A program made the translations under genes and the position numbers. From positions 13,804 to 77,803 of the forward strand of contig NZ_JADMLH010000017.1 in assembly GCF_016464385.1 (NCBI RefSeq): DNA of 64,000 nucleotides. Direction: 5' to 3'. This document shows, piece after piece, positions 33,134-41,402 of the stretch. This stretch comes from Nucisporomicrobium flavum. GTDB taxonomy: Bacteria > Actinomycetota > Actinomycetes > Mycobacteriales > Micromonosporaceae. The notes beneath the pieces were generated by a model. That model did not search any database. It had not been told where the DNA came from and saw only the letters and a program-made list of their open reading frames with translations. The first letter of the stretch is position 1, and each line of letters begins with the position of its first letter.

Positions 33134-33817
33134 GTGACCACCACCGTCCAGCCCCAGGCCGCCGCGACCGACGGTTCCCTGCAGACCCGCAGGTTCCTCC
33201 ACCGGGCCGCGGGCACCCTGCTGGTGGCCGGCCCCGTCCTGACCTTCGCGGGCATGCTGACCAGCCCGCACCAGGACGGACCGGCGACCGCGGACTACAT
33301 CGCCTCGCTGGCCCGCGACACCACGCAGACCCAGGTGTCCGCGCTGTTCCTGCACTACTCGAACATGCTGACCGGGGTCGGGCTGCTCGTCGTCCCGCTG
33401 CTGGTCCGGGGCGTACGGGGGCGCCTGCTCACACTGATCGGCACCCTCGCGGCGACGCTGACGATGCTGAACATCTCCGGCGCCGTGAAGGACGACTGGT
33501 GGCGCATGGTCCTCGGCCGCAACGCCGGCATGGACGTGGCGGTCCGCGTCTCGGACGCCGTCGACGCCAGCTCGCTGCTCTCACCGTGGCGCGACGTCTC
33601 GATGCTGGGCTTTCTCGGCCTGCTGCTGCTCTACGCCGGGCTGGCGCGGGCCGGCGTCGTGGGCTGGTGGGCGAGCGCTGTTTACGTAGTCGCGCTGGTC
33701 GGGATGTTCACCGTGCCGGTGAGCCTGACGCTGGTGTACGGCCTGGTCTTCACCGCCCTGTTCGCCCCGCTCGCGGTCGTGGGGATCCGAGCGGCCCGGC
33801 GCGCCCGGACGCTGTGA
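33134..33817 (+). CDS. Membrane protein of unknown function
   Basis: 227 aa with about six hydrophobic helices (25-45, 72-90, 95-112, 154-172, 177-195, 198-218) and a Thr/Gln-rich N-terminus. I do not recognise a family. Start GTG 33134 has GGAG 10 bases upstream. It is divergent from the histidine kinase, so it may be the target of that two-component system. Its last 237 bases are also covered, on the other strand, by the open frame of the patatin-like gene. Confidence 0.8.
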   Translation: MTTTVQPQAAATDGSLQTRRFLHRAAGTLLVAGPVLTFAGMLTSPHQDGPATADYIASLARDTTQTQVSALFLHYSNMLTGVGLLVVPLLVRGVRGRLLTLIGTLAATLTMLNISGAVKDDWWRMVLGRNAGMDVAVRVSDAVDASSLLSPWRDVSMLGFLGLLLLYAGLARAGVVGWWASAVYVVALVGMFTVPVSLTLVYGLVFTALFAPLAVVGIRAARRARTL

Positions 33818-36800
33818 CGGCCGGTCGCCGGGGGCCGTGGCGGCGGCCCCCGGCTTCCCGCGCCGCCGGACCGGCCGCAGCTTGCCGGCGAGGTCGGCGA
33901 CGACGGTGAGCGGCGGCAGCAGCAGGAGGAAGAGCACGACGGGCCAGGCCCACGGGTGGTCCTGGACGGCGCCGACCGCCGCGTCCAGCCCCGAGAACAG
34001 CCGGGTACGCAGCCAGGGAAGCCACGGCGCGGCGCCGAGCAGCAGGGCCGCGAGCAGCGCGAGCGTCCGCAGCGCCCCGGCCGCTCCGGGTCCGAGGCTG
34101 AGCGCCAGCACCAGCGCGCCCGTGGTGCAGGCGACCACGCCGGTCATGCCCAGCAGGGTGATGTCCGTCAGCAGGGCCAGCACGCCGCAGGCGAGCAGGG
34201 CCAGGCCGGTGAGCACCATCGGGCCCCGCCGGCCGGAGCTGCGGTCCACGGCCTGGTACGCCGTCCGCGTCACCGCCCGCGCCGTGGCGAACGTCGGCCG
34301 CAGCGAGCGCGGCGGCTCCCGCATCCCGGTGCCGGCCGCCGTGGCCACCGCCGCCGCCCGCGTGGCCGTCCGCAGGAACAACGGCGTACGCCGCCGCGCC
34401 TCCTCCCGCAGGGTCTCGCCGGCGACCGGGCAGGAGTCGAGCACCCTGCCGGTCTCCTCGCGCGACGGCTGCTCCTGCGCGGCCCACGCGTCGAAGTCCC
34501 GCAGCCACTGTGCCCGGCCGCCCTCCTTGCGTACCTCGGCGGCGACCACGCGCAGCTCCTCGGTGGCGATGTCGCCCTGGAGCACCTCGGCCAACCACAT
34601 CGCCAGGCCCGGCAGACTGGGCGGGACGGGCAGCGTCTCGTCGTCCAGGAACCGCAGGGCGGCGCGGTGTTCCCCCGGCACCGGCCGGCCGAACGACTCC
34701 GCCATCCGGCCGGTGAACGTCTCCGCGCGCCGGCCCACCGGAACCCCGTCGTTCTCGAGGACGGCCAGGATCCGCCGCGGATCGAGGAGCAGGTGCACGA
34801 GCCAGCCGCAGCCGTCGAGCCTGCCCCACATCCAGTCGTTGGCGCGCCACGACCGCTTGTAGAAGGCCCCGAAGTGGTGCACCTGCAGGCCGGTCAGCTT
34901 GCTCGCCGCGGTCGGGTGGCTGGGCGCGAGGCCGCTGCGGGTGTCGGCGCTGACCTGGATCAGCTCGACGAATTGCTCGACCTCCTGCAGCACGGGCAGC
35001 ACGGAGCGTACGGCCACGTGCAGGTCCAGCAGCATCCGTACCGGCTCGGGGCCGCCCAGGACCGCGAGGTAGGACCGGATCTCCTCGCCGGCCGCCGCGC
35101 GCTGCTGGGACGCGGACGGGCGGGCGCCGTCGGGGGCCGGCCGGTCCGCCGCCACCGCGTCCCGGGCGAGCCGCCGCAGCCGGTCCGCGACCAGGGTGAC
35201 CACCCGGGTGAGCTCCCGCCACGCGGCGCGCAGCTCGTCCTCGGACCCCTGCATCCGTGCGTACGCCGTGGCCAGCTCCGCCACGTCACCGGGCAGGGCC
35301 GCGATGGAGCCGTGGCTGGTCGCCGGGCCGAGGTGGGTCCGGACGAACGAGCCGAGCTGCGTCTGCCGGGTCTCGCTGAGCGGCCGCAGCACGAACATGG
35401 CCGCGTGGGCGAAGGCCTGCCGGTCGTCGACCGTGCCCGCCAGCGTGTAGCCCAGCCGGACGAGGCGCAGCACGGTGGCCTTCGCCGCGTCGAAGGCGGG
35501 CCGGCCGAGGGCCACCGCCGCCTCGACCGCCTCCGCCTCGGTTCCGGGCGGCCGGGCCGGCCAGCGCGCGGTGACCGCGTCGACGGCCGCCGAGCGCAGG
35601 GCCTCCATCTGGTCCGTGCCGGGCAGGAACGGCCCCTCCGCGCCCTCCGGCCACAGCGTGGGCAGCTGCCGGGCGATCTCGGCGAGAAGCGGCGCCACCA
35701 GCCAGTTCCCCTGCCGCCGCCGGTAGTCGGCCCAGGCGCCCGGGTCGGTGAGCAGGCCACCGTCGCCCAGCCGCCCGGCGAGGACCGCGAGCCGCAGGCG
35801 GGTGTCGGCCATCGCCCGTACCCGATCGTTGTGTTCCTTGATGGCGGCGAGGTCGGCCGCGATGGACTGGTTCATCGTCGCGCTCAGATCGGCCAGCAGG
35901 GCGGCGGCCAGATCCGGCGGCCGCGACCTGCGGCACTCCGGCGGTGCGGCGGCCGGGACACTGGACGGTACGACGTACAGCAGGGCGCGGCGGACGTGCC
36001 GGTCCCCCTCGCGGTCGAAGATCGTCTGCAGCACGGGCGCGATCGGGCGGTTGACGAGCAGGCCGCCGTCCGCCGCCCAGTGCGAACGGGTCGCGTCCAC
36101 GTACGGCGCCATGTCCGGGTGCAGGTCGTCGAGTTCCCCGGCGGCACCGCGGCCGACCGGCACGAACGACGGCTCGAAGGCGCCGGGGAAGGAGGCGCTG
36201 CTGCGGGCGGCCAGGGCGAGCGGGGCCGCGATGTCGCCGGCGAGCGTGCGCTCGTCGAAGTGGAACAGCGCGTGGTGGTCGGTGTCGCCGATCTGCGTAC
36301 CGTAATCGTCGGTGAACCGGCCGATCTCCGGCGCCAGCAGCGTGGTGGTGATGAAGACGTCGGTCCTGCGCGGCTCCGGCACCTCCTCCTGCCCGCGGAG
36401 GATCGCCCGGATGCCGGAGTTCAGCGCCGTCAGCATCTGGTCGTCGCCCCTGAGCAGCGACGGCGGCGCGGGTTCGCCGGGGTCGCGCAGCAGCCGCCCG
36501 ACGTCCCCGGCCTCCAGCCAGATGTCGCGCAGCGCGCCCAGGCCGAGGCGGCGGGCGCCGGTCAGGCCGAGCAGGGCGGCGTTGATGCCGCCCGCGCTGG
36601 TGCCGGCGAGCACGTCCACGCCGGCCTGGACGTCCATCAGCTCCAGCAGCCGCTGGTAGCGGTCGCGCAGCCGCCGCGCATGGCCCCGCTCCTCGGGCTG
36701 CGGCAGCGGGTCCCGGGGCCGGCGCTGGGCACTGGCCTGCACCAGCAGGTCGAGCTCGCGCGCGACGCCGCCCATCCACACCGCAAGGCTCACGCCGCCG

Positions 36801-36991
36801 GTGAAGGCGAGGGCCAGCCGCAGCTCCTGGGTCGCCAGCGTGGCCGGCCGGGGACCCCCGTCCGCGGCGGCCCCGGCGCGCGTGGTCAGGTCCGGCCGCC
36901 GCGGGACCACCTCGTCCGGCACCGTGGTGATGCCGGCCTCGGCGGCCGTGGTCTTCGCGGCGGGCGGAACGGGAATGGTGGGAACACTCAC
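33581..36991 (-). CDS. Patatin-like phospholipase with DUF3376 and C-terminal helices
   Basis: 1136 aa if read to its first in-frame stop. The patatin domain has the Gly-rich oxyanion segment FTGGVS (63-68), nucleophile motif GTSAG (130-134) and the dyad Asp in ADGG (about 307-310). A long middle region matches DUF3376-type actinobacterial patatins, with conserved HHFGAFYKRSWRANDWMWGRLDG. Three hydrophobic helices follow (roughly 945-1060). The expected function is acyl-ester hydrolysis at the membrane. GTG 36991 follows GGAGG. Oddly, the frame runs through a strong hairpin (33828-33853) and 237 bases into the convergent gene; no frame on this strand has a stop before 33750. Confidence 0.85.
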   Translation of the reverse strand: MSVPTIPVPPAAKTTAAEAGITTVPDEVVPRRPDLTTRAGAAADGGPRPATLATQELRLALAFTGGVSLAVWMGGVARELDLLVQASAQRRPRDPLPQPEERGHARRLRDRYQRLLELMDVQAGVDVLAGTSAGGINAALLGLTGARRLGLGALRDIWLEAGDVGRLLRDPGEPAPPSLLRGDDQMLTALNSGIRAILRGQEEVPEPRRTDVFITTTLLAPEIGRFTDDYGTQIGDTDHHALFHFDERTLAGDIAAPLALAARSSASFPGAFEPSFVPVGRGAAGELDDLHPDMAPYVDATRSHWAADGGLLVNRPIAPVLQTIFDREGDRHVRRALLYVVPSSVPAAAPPECRRSRPPDLAAALLADLSATMNQSIAADLAAIKEHNDRVRAMADTRLRLAVLAGRLGDGGLLTDPGAWADYRRRQGNWLVAPLLAEIARQLPTLWPEGAEGPFLPGTDQMEALRSAAVDAVTARWPARPPGTEAEAVEAAVALGRPAFDAAKATVLRLVRLGYTLAGTVDDRQAFAHAAMFVLRPLSETRQTQLGSFVRTHLGPATSHGSIAALPGDVAELATAYARMQGSEDELRAAWRELTRVVTLVADRLRRLARDAVAADRPAPDGARPSASQQRAAAGEEIRSYLAVLGGPEPVRMLLDLHVAVRSVLPVLQEVEQFVELIQVSADTRSGLAPSHPTAASKLTGLQVHHFGAFYKRSWRANDWMWGRLDGCGWLVHLLLDPRRILAVLENDGVPVGRRAETFTGRMAESFGRPVPGEHRAALRFLDDETLPVPPSLPGLAMWLAEVLQGDIATEELRVVAAEVRKEGGRAQWLRDFDAWAAQEQPSREETGRVLDSCPVAGETLREEARRRTPLFLRTATRAAAVATAAGTGMREPPRSLRPTFATARAVTRTAYQAVDRSSGRRGPMVLTGLALLACGVLALLTDITLLGMTGVVACTTGALVLALSLGPGAAGALRTLALLAALLLGAAPWLPWLRTRLFSGLDAAVGAVQDHPWAWPVVLFLLLLPPLTVVADLAGKLRPVRRRGKPGAAATAPGDRPSQRPGAPGRSDPHDRERGEQGGEDQAVHQRQAHRHGEHPDQRDYVNSARPPAHDAGPRQPGVEQQQAEKAQHRDVAPR
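33828..33853. terminator. 10-bp hairpin between/within convergent genes
   Basis: CCGGGGGCCG (33828-33837) pairs perfectly with CGGCCCCCGG (33844-33853). It begins 11 bases after the stop of the rightward membrane protein gene, a normal terminator position. For the leftward patatin gene it lies inside the open reading frame. Confidence 0.72.
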
Positions 36992-37100
36992 AACGCGCCT
37001 CCGGCAGTCTGGAGCACTTGGGGGGCACCAAACGGATACGCGCGCCGCGCCGGTGATACCTGGCGGACCGGTTGCGGACAGGTTGATCCTCGGCCGACCG

Positions 37101-37128
37101 CTCACCAGCGGCGCACGGCGGCCGATGG
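37101..37128 (+). promoter_or_regulatory. FliA-type promoter of the diguanylate cyclase
   Basis: CTCA (37101-37104), a 16-base spacer, then GCCGATGG (37121-37128). The spacing equals that of the chemoreceptor promoter. The expected start falls at or one base before ATG 37136, implying a leaderless mRNA, consistent with the absence of a ribosome site. Confidence 0.55.
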
Positions 37129-37135
37129 ACCCGGC

Positions 37136-38566
37136 ATGGAACGCATGCCCGCCCGGGCCGTACCCGCGATCGCGCTGGTCGCCGGGGTGCCGACGGTGCT
37201 CGCGCCCGGGTCCGTGGTGGCCCAGGTGGCGTACACGGCCGGGTTCAGTGCCGTCGTGGTGCTGGCGTGGCTGGCGGTCCGCGCGAGCACCGGGCCGGCC
37301 CGGCTGCCGCACGCGCTGATCGCGGGCGCGCTGACCACGTGGCTCACCGGCGACCTGCTGTACCTGCTGCTCGACTGGACGCTGGGCGGCCTCGGCGACG
37401 TCTCCGCCGCCGACGGGCTGTGGGTGCTGGGCTACCCGCTGCTGGCCGCCGGCCTGCTGGTCACCGTACGGCGGCGCGCGCCCGGCCGGCTGCGCGAGGC
37501 GGCGCTGGACGGCCTCGCCATGGCGACCGTGGTGGGCACCCTCTTCTGGCAGTTCATGATCCTGCCGGCGTTCCGGGACAACGCGCTGTCGCCGGCGGTG
37601 GTCGTCACCGCCTTCTACCCCTTCGGCGACGTGCTGCTCTTCGCCACCGGCGCGATGCTGGTCTTCGCGCCCGGCGGCCGCCGCGGCCCGCTGCGTTCCA
37701 TGCTCGCCGCGCTGACCGTCACCTTCCTCGCCGACGTGTTCCTCTCGGTGAGCCCGGCGTGGCTGGCCGACCTCGGCGTCGACCGCCTGGACGCGCTGCT
37801 GCTGCTGGCCAACAGCCTGTTCGCCGCGGCGCTGTGGCACCCCGGGACGCCGGACGGCACGCCCGTCGCGGCGGACACCGAACGTCTGCACCCGGCCCGG
37901 GTCGTCTTCCTGGGCGTCGCCCTCCTCGCCCTGCCGGCGCTTGCCGTCACGCGCGTCACCGACGACACGATCAGCCGCGGCGCCCTGCTGACCGCGATGG
38001 TGCTGCTCACCGTGATCATCCTGGTCCGGTTCACGCTCGTCGTCCGCGAGCAGGAACGGGCCCGCTCGACGCTCGCCCACCGGGCCACCCACGACGACCT
38101 CACCGGCCTCATCAACCGGCAGGACCTGCACGCCCGGCTCGCGGCGGCGCTGGACCGCGGCGACGACGTGCTCGTGCACTTCCTCGACCTGGACGGCTTC
38201 AAGGCGATCAACGACCGGTACGGCCACGCCGCCGGCGACTTCGTGCTCACCGAGGTGGCCCGGCGGCTGCGGCTGCAGGCCCGTACCGGCGACACCGTGG
38301 CGCGGCTCGGCGGCGACGAGTTCGTCGTGGTCACCGACTCCGCCGTCGACGCGGCGGCGATGGCCCGCCGGCTGCGGGAGGCGGTCAGCGCCCCGATGCC
38401 GTTCGACGGCCACGACCTGCACGTCGACGTCAGCGTGGGCCACGCCCGGGTCGGCCCGCAGTACACCACGTCGGACGACCTGCTGGCCGCAGCCGACACC
38501 GAGATGTACCGGGAGAAGGCCGGCCACCGCAGCCGCCGGCGCGACGCCGTCGTACCCCTCGGGTAG
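37136..38566 (+). CDS. Membrane-bound diguanylate cyclase (GGDEF)
   Basis: 476 aa. About nine hydrophobic helices (1-310) form an integral membrane sensor, followed by a GGDEF domain (about 320-470). The active-site motif is intact, GGDEF at 392-396, and the product-inhibition site RTGD lies exactly five residues upstream (383-386). It should make c-di-GMP from GTP. No EAL domain. There is no ribosome site before the ATG, and a FliA-like promoter places transcription start at the ATG. It is divergent from the patatin gene and 30 bases upstream of the Trp-rich gene. Confidence 0.92.
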   Translation: MERMPARAVPAIALVAGVPTVLAPGSVVAQVAYTAGFSAVVVLAWLAVRASTGPARLPHALIAGALTTWLTGDLLYLLLDWTLGGLGDVSAADGLWVLGYPLLAAGLLVTVRRRAPGRLREAALDGLAMATVVGTLFWQFMILPAFRDNALSPAVVVTAFYPFGDVLLFATGAMLVFAPGGRRGPLRSMLAALTVTFLADVFLSVSPAWLADLGVDRLDALLLLANSLFAAALWHPGTPDGTPVAADTERLHPARVVFLGVALLALPALAVTRVTDDTISRGALLTAMVLLTVIILVRFTLVVREQERARSTLAHRATHDDLTGLINRQDLHARLAAALDRGDDVLVHFLDLDGFKAINDRYGHAAGDFVLTEVARRLRLQARTGDTVARLGGDEFVVVTDSAVDAAAMARRLREAVSAPMPFDGHDLHVDVSVGHARVGPQYTTSDDLLAAADTEMYREKAGHRSRRRDAVVPLG

Positions 38567-38596
38567 GGATGCCCTGATCCGCTACCGTGGGCGGCC

Positions 38597-39244
38597 ATGA
38601 ACGAAGCACCGCGGCCCCCTGCCTGGATCGACTGGCCCGTCCGGGTGCTCGCGGTGATCTTCGTGCTCCCCTTCCGCCTGCTGTGGGAGCTGCTGGGCGT
38701 CATCGGGCGGTTCCTCGCCCGGTGGGTGGGCCGGCCCCTCGCCTGGCTCGGACACCACCTGATCGTGGTCCCGGTGTCGTTCCTGTGGCACTACCTCGTC
38801 GCCGTACCGGGCCAATGGCTGTGGCGGTGGCTGGTCGTCGTGCCGGTGACCTGGCTGGGCCGGTGGCTCTGGCAGCGGCGGTGGATCGTGGTGCGGCCGC
38901 TGGCATTCCTCGTGCGGTACCTCCTGGTGATCCCGGTGGGCTGGTTGCTGGCCGTCGTCACGCCCGTCCTGGTGGTCATCGGCAACGGCATCGCCGCGGT
39001 GGCGCGCGGGTTCGCCAGGTGGGTGCTGGTGCCCGGCTGGCGGGGCGCGGGCTGGGTGCTGTGGCAGGTCTACCGGTGGCTGCTGCGGCCGGTGGGGCTC
39101 GCCGTGCGATGGGTGTGGCGGCACACGGTCGTGCCCGTGTACCGGACGGTGGCCGCCGCCGGACGGTGGGTGCAGGACGCCGTGCTGCGCCCGGCCGCGG
39201 AGATGGGCCGCGCCGTGCTCGTCTCCGTGGGCCTGCGCCGCTGA
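38597..39244 (+). CDS. Trp/Arg-rich repetitive membrane-associated protein
   Basis: 215 aa of unknown family. It contains 22 tryptophans (10 %) and many arginines within hydrophobic helices. A loose unit of about 20 residues recurs: a VVP/VIP/LVP turn followed by a W-rich amphipathic stretch, for example VVPVSFLWHYL, AVPGQWLWRWL, VVPVTWLGRWLW, VIPVGWLLAVV, LVPGWRGAGWVLW and VVPVYRTVAA. No signal peptide or catalytic motif. It probably lies in or along the membrane. It follows the diguanylate cyclase gene on the same strand after 30 bases. Confidence 0.78.
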   Translation: MNEAPRPPAWIDWPVRVLAVIFVLPFRLLWELLGVIGRFLARWVGRPLAWLGHHLIVVPVSFLWHYLVAVPGQWLWRWLVVVPVTWLGRWLWQRRWIVVRPLAFLVRYLLVIPVGWLLAVVTPVLVVIGNGIAAVARGFARWVLVPGWRGAGWVLWQVYRWLLRPVGLAVRWVWRHTVVPVYRTVAAAGRWVQDAVLRPAAEMGRAVLVSVGLRR

Positions 39245-39254
39245 CCCGGGCCAC

Positions 39255-39284
39255 GGCCGATTCGTTCAAGGCCGATTCGTTCAA
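39255..39284. repeat. Perfect 15-bp tandem duplication
   Basis: GGCCGATTCGTTCAA occurs at 39255-39269 and again at 39270-39284, 36 bases upstream of the next start codon. It may be a regulator site; each copy contains TTGAAC on the minus strand. Confidence 0.6.
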
Positions 39285-39319
39285 GACGGCGGGCCGGCGG
39301 CGCTCCTAGGGTTCCTCCC

Positions 39320-40195
39320 ATGAGCGCTGAACGATTCATCATGGCCGAGGCGCGCGTGCTGGAACGCCGCCTCTACGAGACCTGCGTGCTCGGCGCGCCG
39401 CCGGACGGCGTGGTGGCGGCGCTGCGGGCGTACCGCAACGGCGACGGCGGCTTCGGGTACGGCCTCGAACCGGACAAACGCGCCCCGGACAGCCTGCCGC
39501 TCGACGTGGAGATCGCCTTCCGCACGCTCGCCGACGCGGGCGTGACCGCGGCCGACCCGGACACCGCCGGCCTCATCGGCCCGGCCTGTGACTTCCTCGC
39601 CGGAGTGGCCGACGAGCGGGGCGCCGTGTCGCTTGCCGCGCCGGTCATCGAGCGGTATCCGCGGGCCGGGCACCTGACGGAATGGACGTACGAGCCCGGG
39701 GTCAACCCCACCGCGGGGCTGGCCGGGCTGCTGTACCGGCTCGGGTTCGACCACCCGTGGCGGGACGCGGCGACGGCGTACGTCTGGGCCGAGCTGGACG
39801 CCGGCACGCTGCCCGACGACGCGCACGCGCTGTCCGAGGTGCTGGTGTTCCTCGAGCACGTGCCGGACCGCGACCGGGCCGACCGGCACGCCGACCGGGT
39901 CGGCGAGCTGCTCCGCAAGACGGCGATGTTCCACCTCGAGCCCGGCACCCCCGGGTACGGCATGACGCCGCTGCAGATCGCCCCGGAGCCCGGCTCCCGC
40001 TGGCGGACCCTGTTCACCGACGAGCAGCTCGGGGGTCATCTCGACAAGCTGGTCGCCGATCAGCAGGACGACGGCGGCTGGCCGATCAGTTGGGATCCGC
40101 CGAGCACCGCCGCGCGGCTGGAGTGGCGGGGCATGGTGACCGTGGGGGCGGTGCGCACGCTGGCCGCGTACGGTCGATCGCCCGCCCGGCCCTGA
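39320..40195 (+). CDS. Protein with prenyltransferase/squalene-oxidase-type repeats
   Basis: 291 aa helical protein. GDGGFGYGLEPD near 45-57 and DQQDDGGWPISWDPP near 250-264 are QW-like motifs of the alpha/alpha toroid found in terpene cyclases and related folds. It lacks the DxDD or DDxxD catalytic motifs, so it is probably not a terpene cyclase. Homologues are widespread hypotheticals in actinobacteria. It ends at a bidirectional terminator. Confidence 0.75.
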   Translation: MSAERFIMAEARVLERRLYETCVLGAPPDGVVAALRAYRNGDGGFGYGLEPDKRAPDSLPLDVEIAFRTLADAGVTAADPDTAGLIGPACDFLAGVADERGAVSLAAPVIERYPRAGHLTEWTYEPGVNPTAGLAGLLYRLGFDHPWRDAATAYVWAELDAGTLPDDAHALSEVLVFLEHVPDRDRADRHADRVGELLRKTAMFHLEPGTPGYGMTPLQIAPEPGSRWRTLFTDEQLGGHLDKLVADQQDDGGWPISWDPPSTAARLEWRGMVTVGAVRTLAAYGRSPARP

Positions 40196-40209
40196 CCACG
40201 CACAAAAGC

Positions 40210-40236
40210 GGGCCCGGCGCTGGGAGCGCCGGGCCC
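40210..40236. terminator. Bidirectional terminator hairpin
   Basis: GGGCCCGGCGC (40210-40220) and GCGCCGGGCCC (40226-40236) form a perfect 11-bp stem with a TGGGA loop, between two convergent genes. Confidence 0.88.
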
Positions 40237-40253
40237 AGGGGTTTACGGGCCGG

Positions 40254-41288
40254 TCAGGCGGCCGGCGCGGGCCGGCGCAGCACCCAGCGCACCGGCGGCA
40301 GCCAGCGGACCAGCTCGGCCGTCTGCCGGTTCGAGCCGTACGCCAGCAGCGTCAGGAACACGCCGTACACGGGCAGGTGGCCGAGCAGCTCGGTGCCGCC
40401 GAAGAGCAGCAGCGTCGCGTTGAACGGGATGCCCGCGACCAGCACCGCCACCTGCGGCAGCGCGCCGGAGATCACGAGGAGGCCGAACAGCAGCTCGGTG
40501 GCGCCGGCGATCGCGACGAAGGTGTCGGCCGGCAGGTGGATGCCGACCAGCGCGAACACGTCGAGCTGCGGGAACATCTCGACCGTCTCGCGGGCCAGCG
40601 CGGGGTTGGCCAGCTTCTCGGCGAACGCGAGGGTGATCAGTGCGCCGCCGGCTCCCAGGCGCAGGGCGAGCAGGGCCTTGCGCAGTGTGACGGCGTCCGG
40701 CTCGACCCGGCCGAAGGTCGCGTCCGACGGCGGGACGAACGCGAGGAACACGGCGACGCCGAGCAGGTCCATGGCCGACAGCAGGCCGACCGGGCCGGTG
40801 ACGAGCAGGGCCAGCGGGCCGGCCACGGCGAGCAGCACGGCCGCCGGGCGCAGCCGGATGCCGGTGATGAACCAGACGCCCAGCGCGCCCTCGAGGAGCA
40901 GGATCGCCGAGCCGCCCGCGAGGTGCTCGACCTCCAGGTCGTGGGTGAGGAAGTGGCCGGAGACGGCCGCCGCGAGCAGCGAGACACCCAGGTGGATGGC
41001 GAGCAGGCGGGGCACGTACGGCACCAGCCGCCCGACGAACCCGAGCTGCGGCAGCTCCGGGGTGGGCAGGAAGCGCAGGGTCGCGTACCGCCAGGCCACG
41101 GTGACCAGCACGACGGCGACGATCAGCGCGAACGTGACGGGCCGCAGCGCGAACGACCAGTCGCCCGGGTAGCCGTCCGGGTCGGGCACGAACCACTTCT
41201 CGTGCGCGGAGGCCGGCGTCGCGGCCGCCAGCAGGGTGGCGGCGGCAGCACCCAGCACGGCGCCGGCTCGCATGATCGTGGTCCGCAT
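40254..41288 (-). CDS. DoxX-like polytopic membrane protein
   Basis: 344 aa. An N-terminal signal-like segment ends ATPASAHEKWF, and about eight helices follow. The segments LRLGAGGALITLAFAEKLANP and ELLFGLLVISGALPQVAVLVAGIPF resemble DoxX/MauE-type quinone- or redox-associated membrane proteins. The His/Glu at HEKW just after the cleavage site is noteworthy but unexplained. AAGGAG lies 11 bases before ATG 41288. Stands alone before a terminator. Confidence 0.72.
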   Translation of the reverse strand: MRTTIMRAGAVLGAAAATLLAAATPASAHEKWFVPDPDGYPGDWSFALRPVTFALIVAVVLVTVAWRYATLRFLPTPELPQLGFVGRLVPYVPRLLAIHLGVSLLAAAVSGHFLTHDLEVEHLAGGSAILLLEGALGVWFITGIRLRPAAVLLAVAGPLALLVTGPVGLLSAMDLLGVAVFLAFVPPSDATFGRVEPDAVTLRKALLALRLGAGGALITLAFAEKLANPALARETVEMFPQLDVFALVGIHLPADTFVAIAGATELLFGLLVISGALPQVAVLVAGIPFNATLLLFGGTELLGHLPVYGVFLTLLAYGSNRQTAELVRWLPPVRWVLRRPAPAA

Positions 41289-41373
41289 GTCTCACTCACT
41301 CCTTGATCGGTTCCTCGTCATTCCTACGGCCTGACGAAGCGTCGATCGAGGGTTCAGCGGCATCTCGGGACCT

Positions 41374-41395
41374 TGGTCCTGCCACTTCAGGACCA
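41374..41395. repeat. 8-bp inverted repeat
   Basis: TGGTCCTG (41374-41381), spacer CCACTT, CAGGACCA (41388-41395). It lies just beyond the stop of the leftward GT2 (terminator?) and about 90-110 bases upstream of the DoxX-like start (operator?). Confidence 0.5.
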
Positions 41396-41402
41396 GTGCT
41401 GA

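Noticed and set aside
33956..37135. Very long open frame on the plus strand opposite the patatin gene
   Set aside because: The translation is Arg/Gln/His/Ala-rich and low in hydrophobic residues, typical of an antisense shadow in high-GC DNA. The patatin gene on the other strand has clear domain motifs. Only the part from 37136 is real (diguanylate cyclase).
39256..39263. GCCGATTC as a FliA -10 element
   Set aside because: No CTCA-like element 15-17 bases upstream of either copy of the tandem repeat.
39320..40195. Terpene cyclase
   Set aside because: QW-like motifs suggest the fold, but neither DxDD nor DDxxD catalytic motifs are present.
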